NCBI GenBank assembly: GCA_027366675.1
Contig: DAHXND010000025.1
Coordinates: forward strand, 1 to 37,320
Length of the DNA stretch: 37,320 nucleotides
Source of the DNA: Acidimicrobiales bacterium
GTDB lineage: Bacteria > Actinomycetota > Acidimicrobiia > Acidimicrobiales > JAMCQF01
Direction of reading: 5' to 3'
Every line of letters starts with the position of its first letter. The first letter of the stretch is position 1. The position numbers were made by a program, and so were the translations under genes. The notes under the pieces were generated by a model. The model was not told where the DNA came from and did no database searches. It was given only the letters and a program-made list of their open reading frames with translations. Positions 26,935-35,900 of this stretch are shown here, piece after piece.

Positions 26935-28468
26935 CGCGACCTCCAGGGGCGCCACGGCCGACGGCCCGGCGGAGGGTGGGACACCGGTGATCGCCGACAT
27001 CGTGCTCGTCGTCGTGCTGCCGCTGCTCGGCGGGCTAACGGCGCTGGCCGGGAGGCGCGCCCGAGCGGCGGGGTCGGCCGCCATCGTCGGCGGGGTCGGC
27101 TCGTTCGCCGCTGCCGTCGTCCTGGCCGCCCGCATCGGTGGCCTTCACCATGTCGAGGCGTGGAGCGGCTTCCTCTACGTGGACGCCATGGGGGCGTACT
27201 TCACCGTCGTGGTGTCCTTCATCGTCGTGCTGGCGAGCTTCGGCTCCGCCGCGTACCTGGCGGCAGAAGAAGCGAGGGGTGAGCTGAGCGGCTTCCAGGT
27301 CCGCCTGTACTTTGGCTTCTTCTCGGTGTTCGCCTCGGGGATGCTGGCCGTGTTCATGACCGGCAACTTGGGACTGCTATGGGTCCTCATCGAGACGAGC
27401 ACGCTGGCGAGCGTCGTGTTGGTGGGCCTCGAAGGCAAGCCCCGGTCGCTCGAAGCTGCCTGGAAGTACGTGATCATCAGCTCCTTCGGGGTCACCATCG
27501 CGCTCGTCGCGACCCTGTTCCTCTTCTTCGCCGCGAGCGGGGTCCACCTGACCTCCGTACAGCGACTCACCTGGTACTACCTCCTGGCGCACGGCCACGG
27601 GCTCACGCCTGCGAGCATGCGCCTGGCGTTCTTGCTCGCGGTGGTCGGCTACGGCACCAAGACCGGCTTGGCACCCATGCAGACATGGCTGCCCGACGCC
27701 CACTCCGAGGCACCCAGCCCGGCCAGCGCGATGCTGTCGGCGGCGCTGCTCAACACGGGAATGTACGCCATCATCCGCTTCCGGGCGATCGCCATCCCAG
27801 CCCTCGGTGCGAGCTTCCCCGACACCGTGTTGCTGTTCTTCGGGTTCCTCTCGGTCTTCATCGGCGTGGTGTTCCTCGTCAACGCAAGGAACTACAAGCG
27901 CATGTTCGCCTACTCCTCGGTCGAGCACATGGGCATCATCGCCGTTGCCCTGGGGTTCGGCGGGGTCCTCGGGCTCTACGGGGCGCTGCTGCAGGTCCTG
28001 ACCCACGCGCTGGGCAAGGCCGTGCTGTTCCTCTCGAGCGGCCACCTCGTGCTCGGCTACCGCACGCGGGAGGTCTCCCAGGTGCGCGGCGTGCTCACTA
28101 CCCTGCCATTCGCCGGCGGGGTGCTCCTGCTCGCATCGCTGGGCGTGGCTGGCTCGCCACCGTTCGGGATCTTCCTGAGCGAGCTGACGATCGTGAGAGC
28201 CGGCTTCGCAAACGTCGGCCCGTTCCTGCCCGCCCTGCTCCTCCTGCTGCTCGTGATCGGGTTCATCTCCTTGCTCAACGGCACCATCGGCATGGTGTCC
28301 GGCGAGCGCCCGGCGGCAGAGGTGCACCAGCCATATCGGGGCTGGCCTCAGCGCCTGGTGGCATCGGTGCCGCTGGTGGGCGGGCTCGGGGCGCTGGCCC
28401 TGATCGGGCTGTGGATCCCCGGCAGTCTGCACGACCTTCTGCTCCAGGCCATCCGGGCGGTCTCGTGA
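26918..28468 (+). CDS. HyfF-like NuoLMN antiporter-type subunit, operon 2 (GTG 26918, alternative GTG 26987)
   Basis: 516 aa; LLWVLIETSTLASVVLVGLEGKPRSLEAAWKYVIISS; GYGTKTGLAPMQTWLPDAHSEAPSPASAMLSAALLNTGMYAIIRF. Confidence 0.93.
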   Translation: MSYGDDATSRGATADGPAEGGTPVIADIVLVVVLPLLGGLTALAGRRARAAGSAAIVGGVGSFAAAVVLAARIGGLHHVEAWSGFLYVDAMGAYFTVVVSFIVVLASFGSAAYLAAEEARGELSGFQVRLYFGFFSVFASGMLAVFMTGNLGLLWVLIETSTLASVVLVGLEGKPRSLEAAWKYVIISSFGVTIALVATLFLFFAASGVHLTSVQRLTWYYLLAHGHGLTPASMRLAFLLAVVGYGTKTGLAPMQTWLPDAHSEAPSPASAMLSAALLNTGMYAIIRFRAIAIPALGASFPDTVLLFFGFLSVFIGVVFLVNARNYKRMFAYSSVEHMGIIAVALGFGGVLGLYGALLQVLTHALGKAVLFLSSGHLVLGYRTREVSQVRGVLTTLPFAGGVLLLASLGVAGSPPFGIFLSELTIVRAGFANVGPFLPALLLLLLVIGFISLLNGTIGMVSGERPAAEVHQPYRGWPQRLVASVPLVGGLGALALIGLWIPGSLHDLLLQAIRAVS

Positions 28469-28499
28469 GCAGCAGCACGGCAGCGAGGGCAGAGCACCG

Positions 28500-29960
28500 A
28501 TGACCGGCACCTCCGACCTGCTCCTCGTCAGCGTGGACGTCGAGTCGCACGTCTGCGCCATGGCGCAGACGCCGGGCGTGCGCTTCGCCGACTTCTTCGG
28601 CTCCGTCGAGGACGGCCAGCTCGTGATCCGGCTGGTGTGGGCACTCGACGCCGAGCACGAGTACCGGGTCGCCAGGTGGCCTGCCCGGGGCACCGGCTAC
28701 CCGCCGCTCTCGGAGGTGACACCCGCCGCCTTCGTCGAAGAGTGCGAGATCTACGAGCAGTTCGGCGTGAGCCCGGGGAAGGGCAAGGCGCTCAACCGGC
28801 TCGTCATCCCTCCGGGTGCCGAGCACGCCTTTCCCCGCCTCGGCGAGGCTCCGGCGCGCGAGCACCCCCTCCCTCACGCCTCCCACTACGTCTCAGGCGA
28901 TGCCTTCGAGTTCCCTTTCGGACCGGTACGCGGCGTCGGCCAGGAGTCGATGTACCTGGGGCTCGTCACGAGCGGCGAGGAGCTCATCGACCTCTACCTG
29001 CTGCAGTGGCACAAGCACCGCGGCATCGAGCGGCGCCTGGGAGGAGAGGAGGTCGCCCGTGCGCTGTTCGTCATCGAGCGGGCCGAAGGTCTGTCGGCGG
29101 TCGGCAACAGCTGGGCCTTCCTACGGGCGGTGGAGGAGATCGCCGAGGTCACGCCGCACCCGGCGGTCGACCGCAGCCGGGGGGTCGCGCTCGAGCTCGA
29201 GCGCCTCTACAACCATGCGGCTGCGATCGCCGCGCTCTGCCAGTCCACGGGCCTGGCAGTCGGACAGGCTCAGGCGGAGATCGTCCTCGAGCAGCTCCTG
29301 CGGCTCAACGCCGCGGTCTTCGGCCACCGCTACCTCTTCGGGGTGCTCGCTCCTGGGGGGACGAGCCGAGCGGCCGACGCCGACGCGCTCGTGACCTCGC
29401 TGCCACCGACGATGGACACGCTGCGGCGCCTGGTCGACGCGCTGTGGGCGACCAACTCGTTCGTCGACCGCCTCGAGTCGTGCGGCATCGTGACGCCGGC
29501 CGAGGCGGCGCGCCTGGGCCTCGTCGGCCCGGTGGCCAGGGCGTCTGGGCAGGACATCGACACCCGGAGGGACCATGCCTTCGGACCCTACGCCGAAGTC
29601 GCGGTGGAGGTGCCGGTGAGAGCGACCGGCGACGTGATGGCCCGGATGAGCGTGATGGTGGCCGAGATGGAGGAGTCCGCCCGCCTCGCGCTGGATCTCG
29701 CCGGCGCTGGCCTCGGCGCCGGGACGGTCGAGGTCCCTCCGGCCACGGGGAGCGCGCTCGGGTGGTGCGAGTCCCCTCGGGGCGAGTCGCTTCTGTGGGT
29801 GGACCTCGACGGCGGGCGGATCCGACGCGCCCGGGTCCGTCCCGGCTCCGTCCGCAACTGGCGGGCGTTCGACGACGCGGCCCGCTCGCGCAACGTCTTC
29901 ACCGACATACCGATCATCGAGGCCAGCTTCTGGCTCACCGTCGCGGGGCTGGCGCGCTGA
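28500..29960 (+). CDS. HyfG-like (NuoCD-type) large subunit lacking [NiFe] cysteines, operon 2
   Basis: 486 aa; FPFGPVRGVGQESMYLGLVTSGEELIDLYLLQWHKHRGIERRLGGEEVARALFVIERAEGLSAVGN; DHAFGPYAEVAVEVPVRATGDVMARMSVMVAEMEES; C-terminus DIPIIEASFWLTVAGLAR. Confidence 0.93.
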   Translation: MTGTSDLLLVSVDVESHVCAMAQTPGVRFADFFGSVEDGQLVIRLVWALDAEHEYRVARWPARGTGYPPLSEVTPAAFVEECEIYEQFGVSPGKGKALNRLVIPPGAEHAFPRLGEAPAREHPLPHASHYVSGDAFEFPFGPVRGVGQESMYLGLVTSGEELIDLYLLQWHKHRGIERRLGGEEVARALFVIERAEGLSAVGNSWAFLRAVEEIAEVTPHPAVDRSRGVALELERLYNHAAAIAALCQSTGLAVGQAQAEIVLEQLLRLNAAVFGHRYLFGVLAPGGTSRAADADALVTSLPPTMDTLRRLVDALWATNSFVDRLESCGIVTPAEAARLGLVGPVARASGQDIDTRRDHAFGPYAEVAVEVPVRATGDVMARMSVMVAEMEESARLALDLAGAGLGAGTVEVPPATGSALGWCESPRGESLLWVDLDGGRIRRARVRPGSVRNWRAFDDAARSRNVFTDIPIIEASFWLTVAGLAR

Positions 29961-30298
29961 TGGCTATATGGTTCCTTCGCGGGCTCCGGCGGGGCGTGGT
30001 GACGACGCGCTACCCCGCCCAGGCAGAGCCCTCTGCGCACCTGCTTCCCACGCCTCCGACGTTCGACCCCCGTCGACTCACCCGCGCCGTCGCCGTTGCG
30101 GTGGCAGAGTGCTGCCCGTCGGGCGCGCTGACGATGGACGGCGCCGTCCTCGTCCTCGACATCGGTGCCTGCAGCGCGTGCGGCCGCTGCGTCGCCGCCG
30201 GCGGCGGGGCGGCACGGCGAAGCGGCCTCTTCGAGCTCGCCGCCACCGAGCGGCAGCACCTCGTGAAACGGATCCCCATCGCGGGGGACCGGCGATGA
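29960..30298 (+). CDS. HyfH-like ferredoxin subunit with one [4Fe-4S] cysteine set, operon 2
   Basis: 112 aa; FLRGLRRGVVTTRYP; AECCPSGALTMDGAVLVLDIGACSACGRCVAAGGG. Confidence 0.9.
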   Translation: MAIWFLRGLRRGVVTTRYPAQAEPSAHLLPTPPTFDPRRLTRAVAVAVAECCPSGALTMDGAVLVLDIGACSACGRCVAAGGGAARRSGLFELAATERQHLVKRIPIAGDRR

Positions 30299-30804
30299 TC
30301 CCCGACCGCCACGAGGAGCGCTTGTCGGCGAAGTTGCGCGACGCCACGCACCGGCTGTTCGGGCGGAGCCTGCACGTCCGCACCGTCGACACCGGGTCCT
30401 GCGCAGTGTGCGAGTCCGAGATCCGGCTCCTCACGGCGCCGCACTACGATCTGCACCGCCTCGGGCTCTTCTTCACCCCCTCCCCCCGCCATGCCGACCT
30501 CCTTCTCGTGACCGGTCCGGCCATCCGGGCGTTCGACCGGGCCCTCGAGAAGACCTACGATGCCATGCCGGAGCCCAAGCTCGTGGTGGCGGTCGGCACC
30601 TGCCCGATGGGAGGCATCTACCAAGAGGACGAGTTCGTGCACGGGCAGCTCGAGCGCGTCCTTCCCATCGACGTCTTCGTCCCCGGATGCCCTCCCAGCC
30701 CGCTCGCCCTGATCCAAGGACTGCTGGTGGCAGTGGGCAGGCTCGCCGAGAAGGTCGGCGCGGAGGGCTTCACGACCCTCGACGAGCAAGAGGAGGCACC
30801 ATGA
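30295..30804 (+). CDS. HyfI/NuoB-like small subunit with intact proximal [4Fe-4S] cysteines, operon 2
   Basis: ATG overlaps upstream TGA (ATGA); 169 aa; CAVCESEIRLLTAPHYDLHRLGLFFTPSPRHADLLLVTG...VGTCPMGGIY...VPGCPPSPLALIQGLL. Confidence 0.95.
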   Translation: MIPDRHEERLSAKLRDATHRLFGRSLHVRTVDTGSCAVCESEIRLLTAPHYDLHRLGLFFTPSPRHADLLLVTGPAIRAFDRALEKTYDAMPEPKLVVAVGTCPMGGIYQEDEFVHGQLERVLPIDVFVPGCPPSPLALIQGLLVAVGRLAEKVGAEGFTTLDEQEEAP

Positions 30805-32810
30805 CAGCCGATTGGCTCTGGGCTGCCGCCGGCGCGTGGGCCCTCGCTGCGCTTCTCGGGCTCGGCGGCACGAGACGACCCTGGGTGTGGGCATCGGCCA
30901 CAAGCTCTGCGGCGGGGGGGCTGGCGGCGCTTCTGGGCGGCGTCACGCTGGCGGTGTCGGGCTCTGCCACGGCCACGCTGCGTGCCGCGGGGAGCACGAC
31001 CGGCTCACTGGTGCTCCGGGCGGCCCCGCTGGCGGCGGCCTTCCTCGTGCTCCTCGGGCTCGTGGCGCTGGCCATCGGCTGCTACGCCCCGCGCTACCAC
31101 CGTCCCGAGGCGGGGACCGCCGCCTACCTCTTTGTGTTCAACGCCGCATTGCTGGCTTCCCTCGCCGTGCTGGTGGCGGGGAACGTCACCACGTTCCTTG
31201 TCGCCTGGGAGTCGATGACGCTGGCGTCAGGGCTGCTCGTCCTGCGCCGTCAACGTGAGCGGGGCGTCGGTGCCGGTGCCTTGCTGTTCCTCGCGCTCGG
31301 CGAGCTCGGCTTCGTCATGGTGGTGGCCGCCTTCGTCATCATGGCCACCCAGTGCCACAGCCTGGACCTGGCTACGATCGCCGCCCGGGCGGGCTCGGTG
31401 CCCCTCGCCTGGCGCAGCACGGCGTTCGTGCTGGCGCTGGCCGGCTTCGGCTTCAAAGCCGGCCTCGTGCCATTCCACATCTGGCTGCCCGTCGCTCACC
31501 CGCTGGCGCCGGCCGACGGCTCGGCCTTCTTGTCGGGTCTCGTCGTGAAGCTCGGGGTGTATGGGATCGTCCTCTTCGGCTTCGAGCTCCTGGGCCGGGG
31601 CCCGTCGTGGTGGGGCCTGCTCGCCATGGGTCTGGGTGCCCTCTCGGCGTTGATCGGCATCCTCTACGGGGTGCTCGAGTCCGACCTCAAGCGGTTCCTC
31701 GCCTTCTCGACCGTCGAGAACGTGGGTGTCATCATCACCGCGCTCGGCGCTGGCATGACCTTCTTCTCCTACGGCCGCCAGGCGCTCGGCGCCTTCCTGC
31801 TCGCCGTCGCGCTCTATCACGTGGTGAACCACGGAGCGTACAAGACCCTGCTCTTCTTGGAGGCGGGCGTCATCGAGCACGCGGCGGGCACCCGTGACCT
31901 CAACCGGCTCGGCGGGCTGGTCCACCGGACGCCGGCCACCAGCGTGATCACCCTCATCGGCACCCTGGGGATCGCCGCCCTACCGCCGTTGAACGGCTTC
32001 GTCAGCGAGTGGCTCGTGTTCCAGGGGCTGTTCCAGGGGTTCCGGCTCCCAGGGCACCTCCCCAGCGCCCTCGTCGTCGTCGCGGCCGCCACCCTGGCGC
32101 TCACCGTGGGGATCGCGGTCATGGCCTTCGCCCGCACCTTCGGGGTCGGGTTCCTCGGCATGGCGCGCAGCCCCGAGGCGGGGCGCGCCAGCGAAGCCGG
32201 CCAGCCGCTGCTCGGACCGGGCATCCTAGCCGTGGCCTGCGTGGCACTCGCGGTAGGCGCCCCGGCGGTGCTGGTGGCGCTCGACCACGTGGTGCGCTCG
32301 GTCACCGGCGTACAGCTGCGCCGCGTGCTGCTGTTGCCCAACCTCACCATCATCCCGGCCCACACAAACTTCTCCGCCTTCTCGCCGACTTACCTGGCGG
32401 TCTTCCTGGTCGCCGTGCTCGCCGTGCCCGGCGCCATCTACCTCGCCGGCCGGCCCCGGGGCCGCACCACGAAGGTCCCCGTGTGGGACGGCGGCATCAT
32501 CTCGTTCCGATCACGGATGCAGTACACGGGCACGACCTTCGCCAACCCGACGCGGGTGACCTTCGACCGCTTCTACCGGCCCGACGTCAAGGTCGACCGG
32601 GCCTCTGAGGACCCTGCGGGAATCTCGGGACCGGTCCACTACCGGCTCAAGGTGCTGCCGGTGTTCGAGCAGCTCCTCTACCAGCCGGTGATCCGCCTCG
32701 TCCGCCGGTTGGCCCGCGTGCTCGAACCCATCCAGTCGGGCGACGTCAACTGGTACCTCCTCTACATCCTCGTCGCCGTCGTCGGCTGCTACCTCGTAGC
32801 CGTGCACTGA
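30801..32810 (+). CDS. HyfB-like NuoLMN antiporter-type subunit, operon 2
   Basis: ATG overlaps upstream stop (ATGA); FLVAWESMTLASGLLVL; GFKAGLVPFHIWLPVAHPLAPADGSAFLSGLVVKLGVYGIV; C-terminal TM helix. Confidence 0.94.
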   Translation: MTADWLWAAAGAWALAALLGLGGTRRPWVWASATSSAAGGLAALLGGVTLAVSGSATATLRAAGSTTGSLVLRAAPLAAAFLVLLGLVALAIGCYAPRYHRPEAGTAAYLFVFNAALLASLAVLVAGNVTTFLVAWESMTLASGLLVLRRQRERGVGAGALLFLALGELGFVMVVAAFVIMATQCHSLDLATIAARAGSVPLAWRSTAFVLALAGFGFKAGLVPFHIWLPVAHPLAPADGSAFLSGLVVKLGVYGIVLFGFELLGRGPSWWGLLAMGLGALSALIGILYGVLESDLKRFLAFSTVENVGVIITALGAGMTFFSYGRQALGAFLLAVALYHVVNHGAYKTLLFLEAGVIEHAAGTRDLNRLGGLVHRTPATSVITLIGTLGIAALPPLNGFVSEWLVFQGLFQGFRLPGHLPSALVVVAAATLALTVGIAVMAFARTFGVGFLGMARSPEAGRASEAGQPLLGPGILAVACVALAVGAPAVLVALDHVVRSVTGVQLRRVLLLPNLTIIPAHTNFSAFSPTYLAVFLVAVLAVPGAIYLAGRPRGRTTKVPVWDGGIISFRSRMQYTGTTFANPTRVTFDRFYRPDVKVDRASEDPAGISGPVHYRLKVLPVFEQLLYQPVIRLVRRLARVLEPIQSGDVNWYLLYILVAVVGCYLVAVH

Positions 32811-32841
32811 CCCGGCGCGACCGGGACCATCGGCGCGGGAA

Positions 32842-32860
32842 GCCCGGCTGGCCGCCGGGC
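32842..32860. terminator. GC-rich hairpin between convergent hyfB-2 and ABC transporter genes
   Basis: GCCCGGC-TGGCC-GCCGGGC, 7-bp stem, 5-nt loop, 31 nt after hyfB-2 stop; no T-tract. Confidence 0.45.
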
Positions 32861-32904
32861 ACTCGTGGCCACCTCCGCGACGCTGCGAGCGCCGGGAGCA
32901 GGCC

Positions 32905-35900
32905 TCAACCAGCCGCACGTTCAGGATAACCCAGCGAGCCCTCCGGCCCCTGGGCTGCCTGCCACATAGACGAGTACCTGCCCTGAAGCGCCATCAGCTC
33001 CTCGTGCGTGCCGGATTCCACCATACGGCCGCCAGCTATCACTACGATTCTCCCCGCACGCCGTGCCGTGTCCAGCCGGTGTGCTATCACGAAGGTCGTA
33101 CGCCCCATGGACAGCCGATCCATGGCACGCTCCAGCGCGTGCTCCGCCACCATGTCCAGGTTCGCGGTGGCCTCGTCTAGTATCAGCACGAGAGGGTCGG
33201 GCAGCAGAGCACGCGCAAGGCATATGAGCTGGCGCTCGCCGGCCGATAGGGACCTTCCCCTTTCAGAGACGACATGGTCGTATCCCCCAGGAAGCAGCGA
33301 TATCGCATCATGCACTCCGACCTCGCGCGCGACCGCCTCCACCTCCGCCATGGTGGCGTCAGGTTTCCCGAAGGATATGTTCTCGTAAATACTCGCAGCG
33401 AAGAGGAAAGGCTCCTGGGGAACGTAGCCCAGATGATGCCTCCACCAGGAGAGATCCAGATCCCTCAAGTCGGTGCCATCCAGGCTGAGGCGCCCTTCCG
33501 TCGGATCATAGAAGCGCGCCAGGAGCTTCACTATCGTGCTCTTCCCGGCCCCAGTCGCCCCTACGAGTGCCACGTGTGCACCCGGTGGCACCGAAAGATC
33601 TATGACGTCCAGGACACGGCTCTCGGTGCCGGGGTACGAGAACGACACATGCTCGAAGCTGATGCTGCCCGCTGGAGCCTCGGGTGTCACAGGGTGCTCG
33701 GGCGGGAGCAGCGTCACCTGCTCATCGAGCAATGCGGCCAGCTTGCGCATACCCGCACGCGCCCTCTGGTAGCTGTCGAATGTCTGGGCGAGCTGCTGTA
33801 TGGGGCTGAAGAACTGGGTGATGTAAAGAAGGAAAGCCACAAGGACGCCTATCGGGATCACCTTCGACTCCACGAGGCTCGCACCCACGCCGAGGACGGC
33901 ACCGAGGGCGAGGATGCTGAGCAGATCCGAGAACGCTACGTAGATTGCCTGTACCCTGAGCGCCGTTAGACTCGCTTCACGATAGCCTATCCCCAGGTCC
34001 TGGTAGACCTCGTAGAGACCGGCTTCCCTGCCGAATGACTGGGTCACCCGGATACCCGAGATGCTCTCCTGAAGATGTGCGTTCAGGGCTGACACACGGT
34101 CACGCTGGCGATCGTAGGCAACCGCTGAGCGGTGCCGGAACCAGATGGTTGCCACGACGAGGAAGGGAACTGCCGTCATGGCAACCAGGGCCAGCTTCAC
34201 GTCCATCACGAGCATGACAATCGCTATCCCGACGAAAGTGCCGATAGCCACCAACGCGTTCACGAGCCCGTTCTGGAACAGCTGCGAAAGAGTCTCAACA
34301 TCATTCGTTACACGAGTAATAATCCTACCGGTCAGCTCCCTCTCGTAGAAATCGAGGCCGAGGCGTTGGAGATGGGCAAATACGCGCACCCGCAGGGCGA
34401 ACAGCATCCGCTCACCCACACGCGCGGTCCACACGCTCTCCGCCCACATGACCCACCAATCGAGAATCGTCACAAGCGCGAATGCGCCCGAGAAGACGAA
34501 CAGAACGGCTGCCGCATGGCGTAGCACGCCCAGGTCCAACCCGTAGCGGATCAGGTAAGGGCCCGCCAGGCCGCATAGTGCATCCAGGCCAACGAGCATC
34601 AGCCCTACGAGCAGCGGCAGGGTCCACGGCCTCAGGAAACGCCTGAGCACGAGCGGCCCGCTGCTGCGGGCAGCGGACCGCTCGTCGACCTTCGGCTCAT
34701 CCTTTATCGCGGGCAACCGTGCTATGGCAGTTGCCAGCTCCTCTGTTGGCGGCTGGCCAAGCCATCCAGCCCCTGCCCCACTGCCGGCCCCAGCCCCTGC
34801 CCCACTGCCGGCCCCAGTGGCAGCGGCCCAGCCACCCGCGCCTCCCGGCCAGCTCCCGCGCTGCCAGCCCCCGCGGGCGCCGGCACCTGGCCAGGACCGG
34901 CCACCGAAGGGACCCGGGGGACCCTGCGCCGTCACTGATGGCGCGGCCGGACCCCTGGCGGCCGCAGCCCTGCTGCTACCCGCCGCAGCCCCACCGGCAG
35001 CCAGCGGGGGCGGAGCTCCCCTTCGAGCCTCCTCCAGGTGCTCCACCTCGCCTAGTAGCGAGCGGAACCGTTCGGAGCGCACCATGAGCTCGTCGAAGCT
35101 CCCCTCGTCTGCCACACTGCCGTGCTCGAGGAGCACCACCTTGTCGGCAAGCTGCAACGTCGATCGCCTATGCGCTACCACGATCATCGTCCTGCCTGCC
35201 CTGAGGTCGCGAAGGTGCTCGTAGATGGTGGCCTCCGTCGTCGCGTCGACCGCTGACGTGGCGTCGTCCAGCACCAGGACCCTGGGATCGACGAGCAGTG
35301 TACGAGCGAGCGCGATGCGCTGGCGCTGCCCGCCAGACAGGGTCACGCCCCCTTCACCGACGACGGTGTCATACCCGTCGGGTAGCGCTGCGATGAAGTC
35401 ATGAGCCTCACTGGCTCTCGCGGCCCTGACGATCTCCTCGTCGCTCACATCGGGCCGGCCGAAGGCGATGTTGTCGCGAACGCTCGCGGCGAACAGGAAG
35501 CTCTCCTCCAGGACTATCCCCACCTGACGGCGCAAGGACGCCAGGGTCACGTCACGAACATCGTGCCCATCCATGAGGATACTGCCTGCCTCGACATCAT
35601 AGAAGCGAGGAAGCAGCATGCACAGCGTGGACTTGCCAGACCCGCTGGGACCCATCAGGGCTATGGCCTCTCCCGGCTCTACGGACAGGCTGAGCGCAGA
35701 CAGCACAGGCTCTCCCCGACGCACGGTGTCATGCGCCTGGTACTTTGCGCCGGCACCGCCGGAAGCACGATCCATATCCGCGACGCCCGGATCCGGACCA
35801 GCCATAGGATATCCGAAGGTGATATTCTCCAGAACGATCCGGCCCTCCAAGGGCGGCAGGGGACGCGCGCCGGGACGCTCCGTCATGGTCGGGGACAGAT

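Noticed and set aside
16117-32810. True [NiFe] hydrogenase-4 / formate hydrogenlyase or canonical complex I
   Set aside because: Large subunits lack the NiFe CxxC motifs; no formate dehydrogenase, hyp genes or NuoEFG; order and subunit set fit Ehr/Hyf-like complexes better.
25256-32810. Operon 2 as an integrase- or transposon-borne island
   Set aside because: No integrase, transposase, tRNA or terminal repeats seen; only compositional evidence for acquisition.
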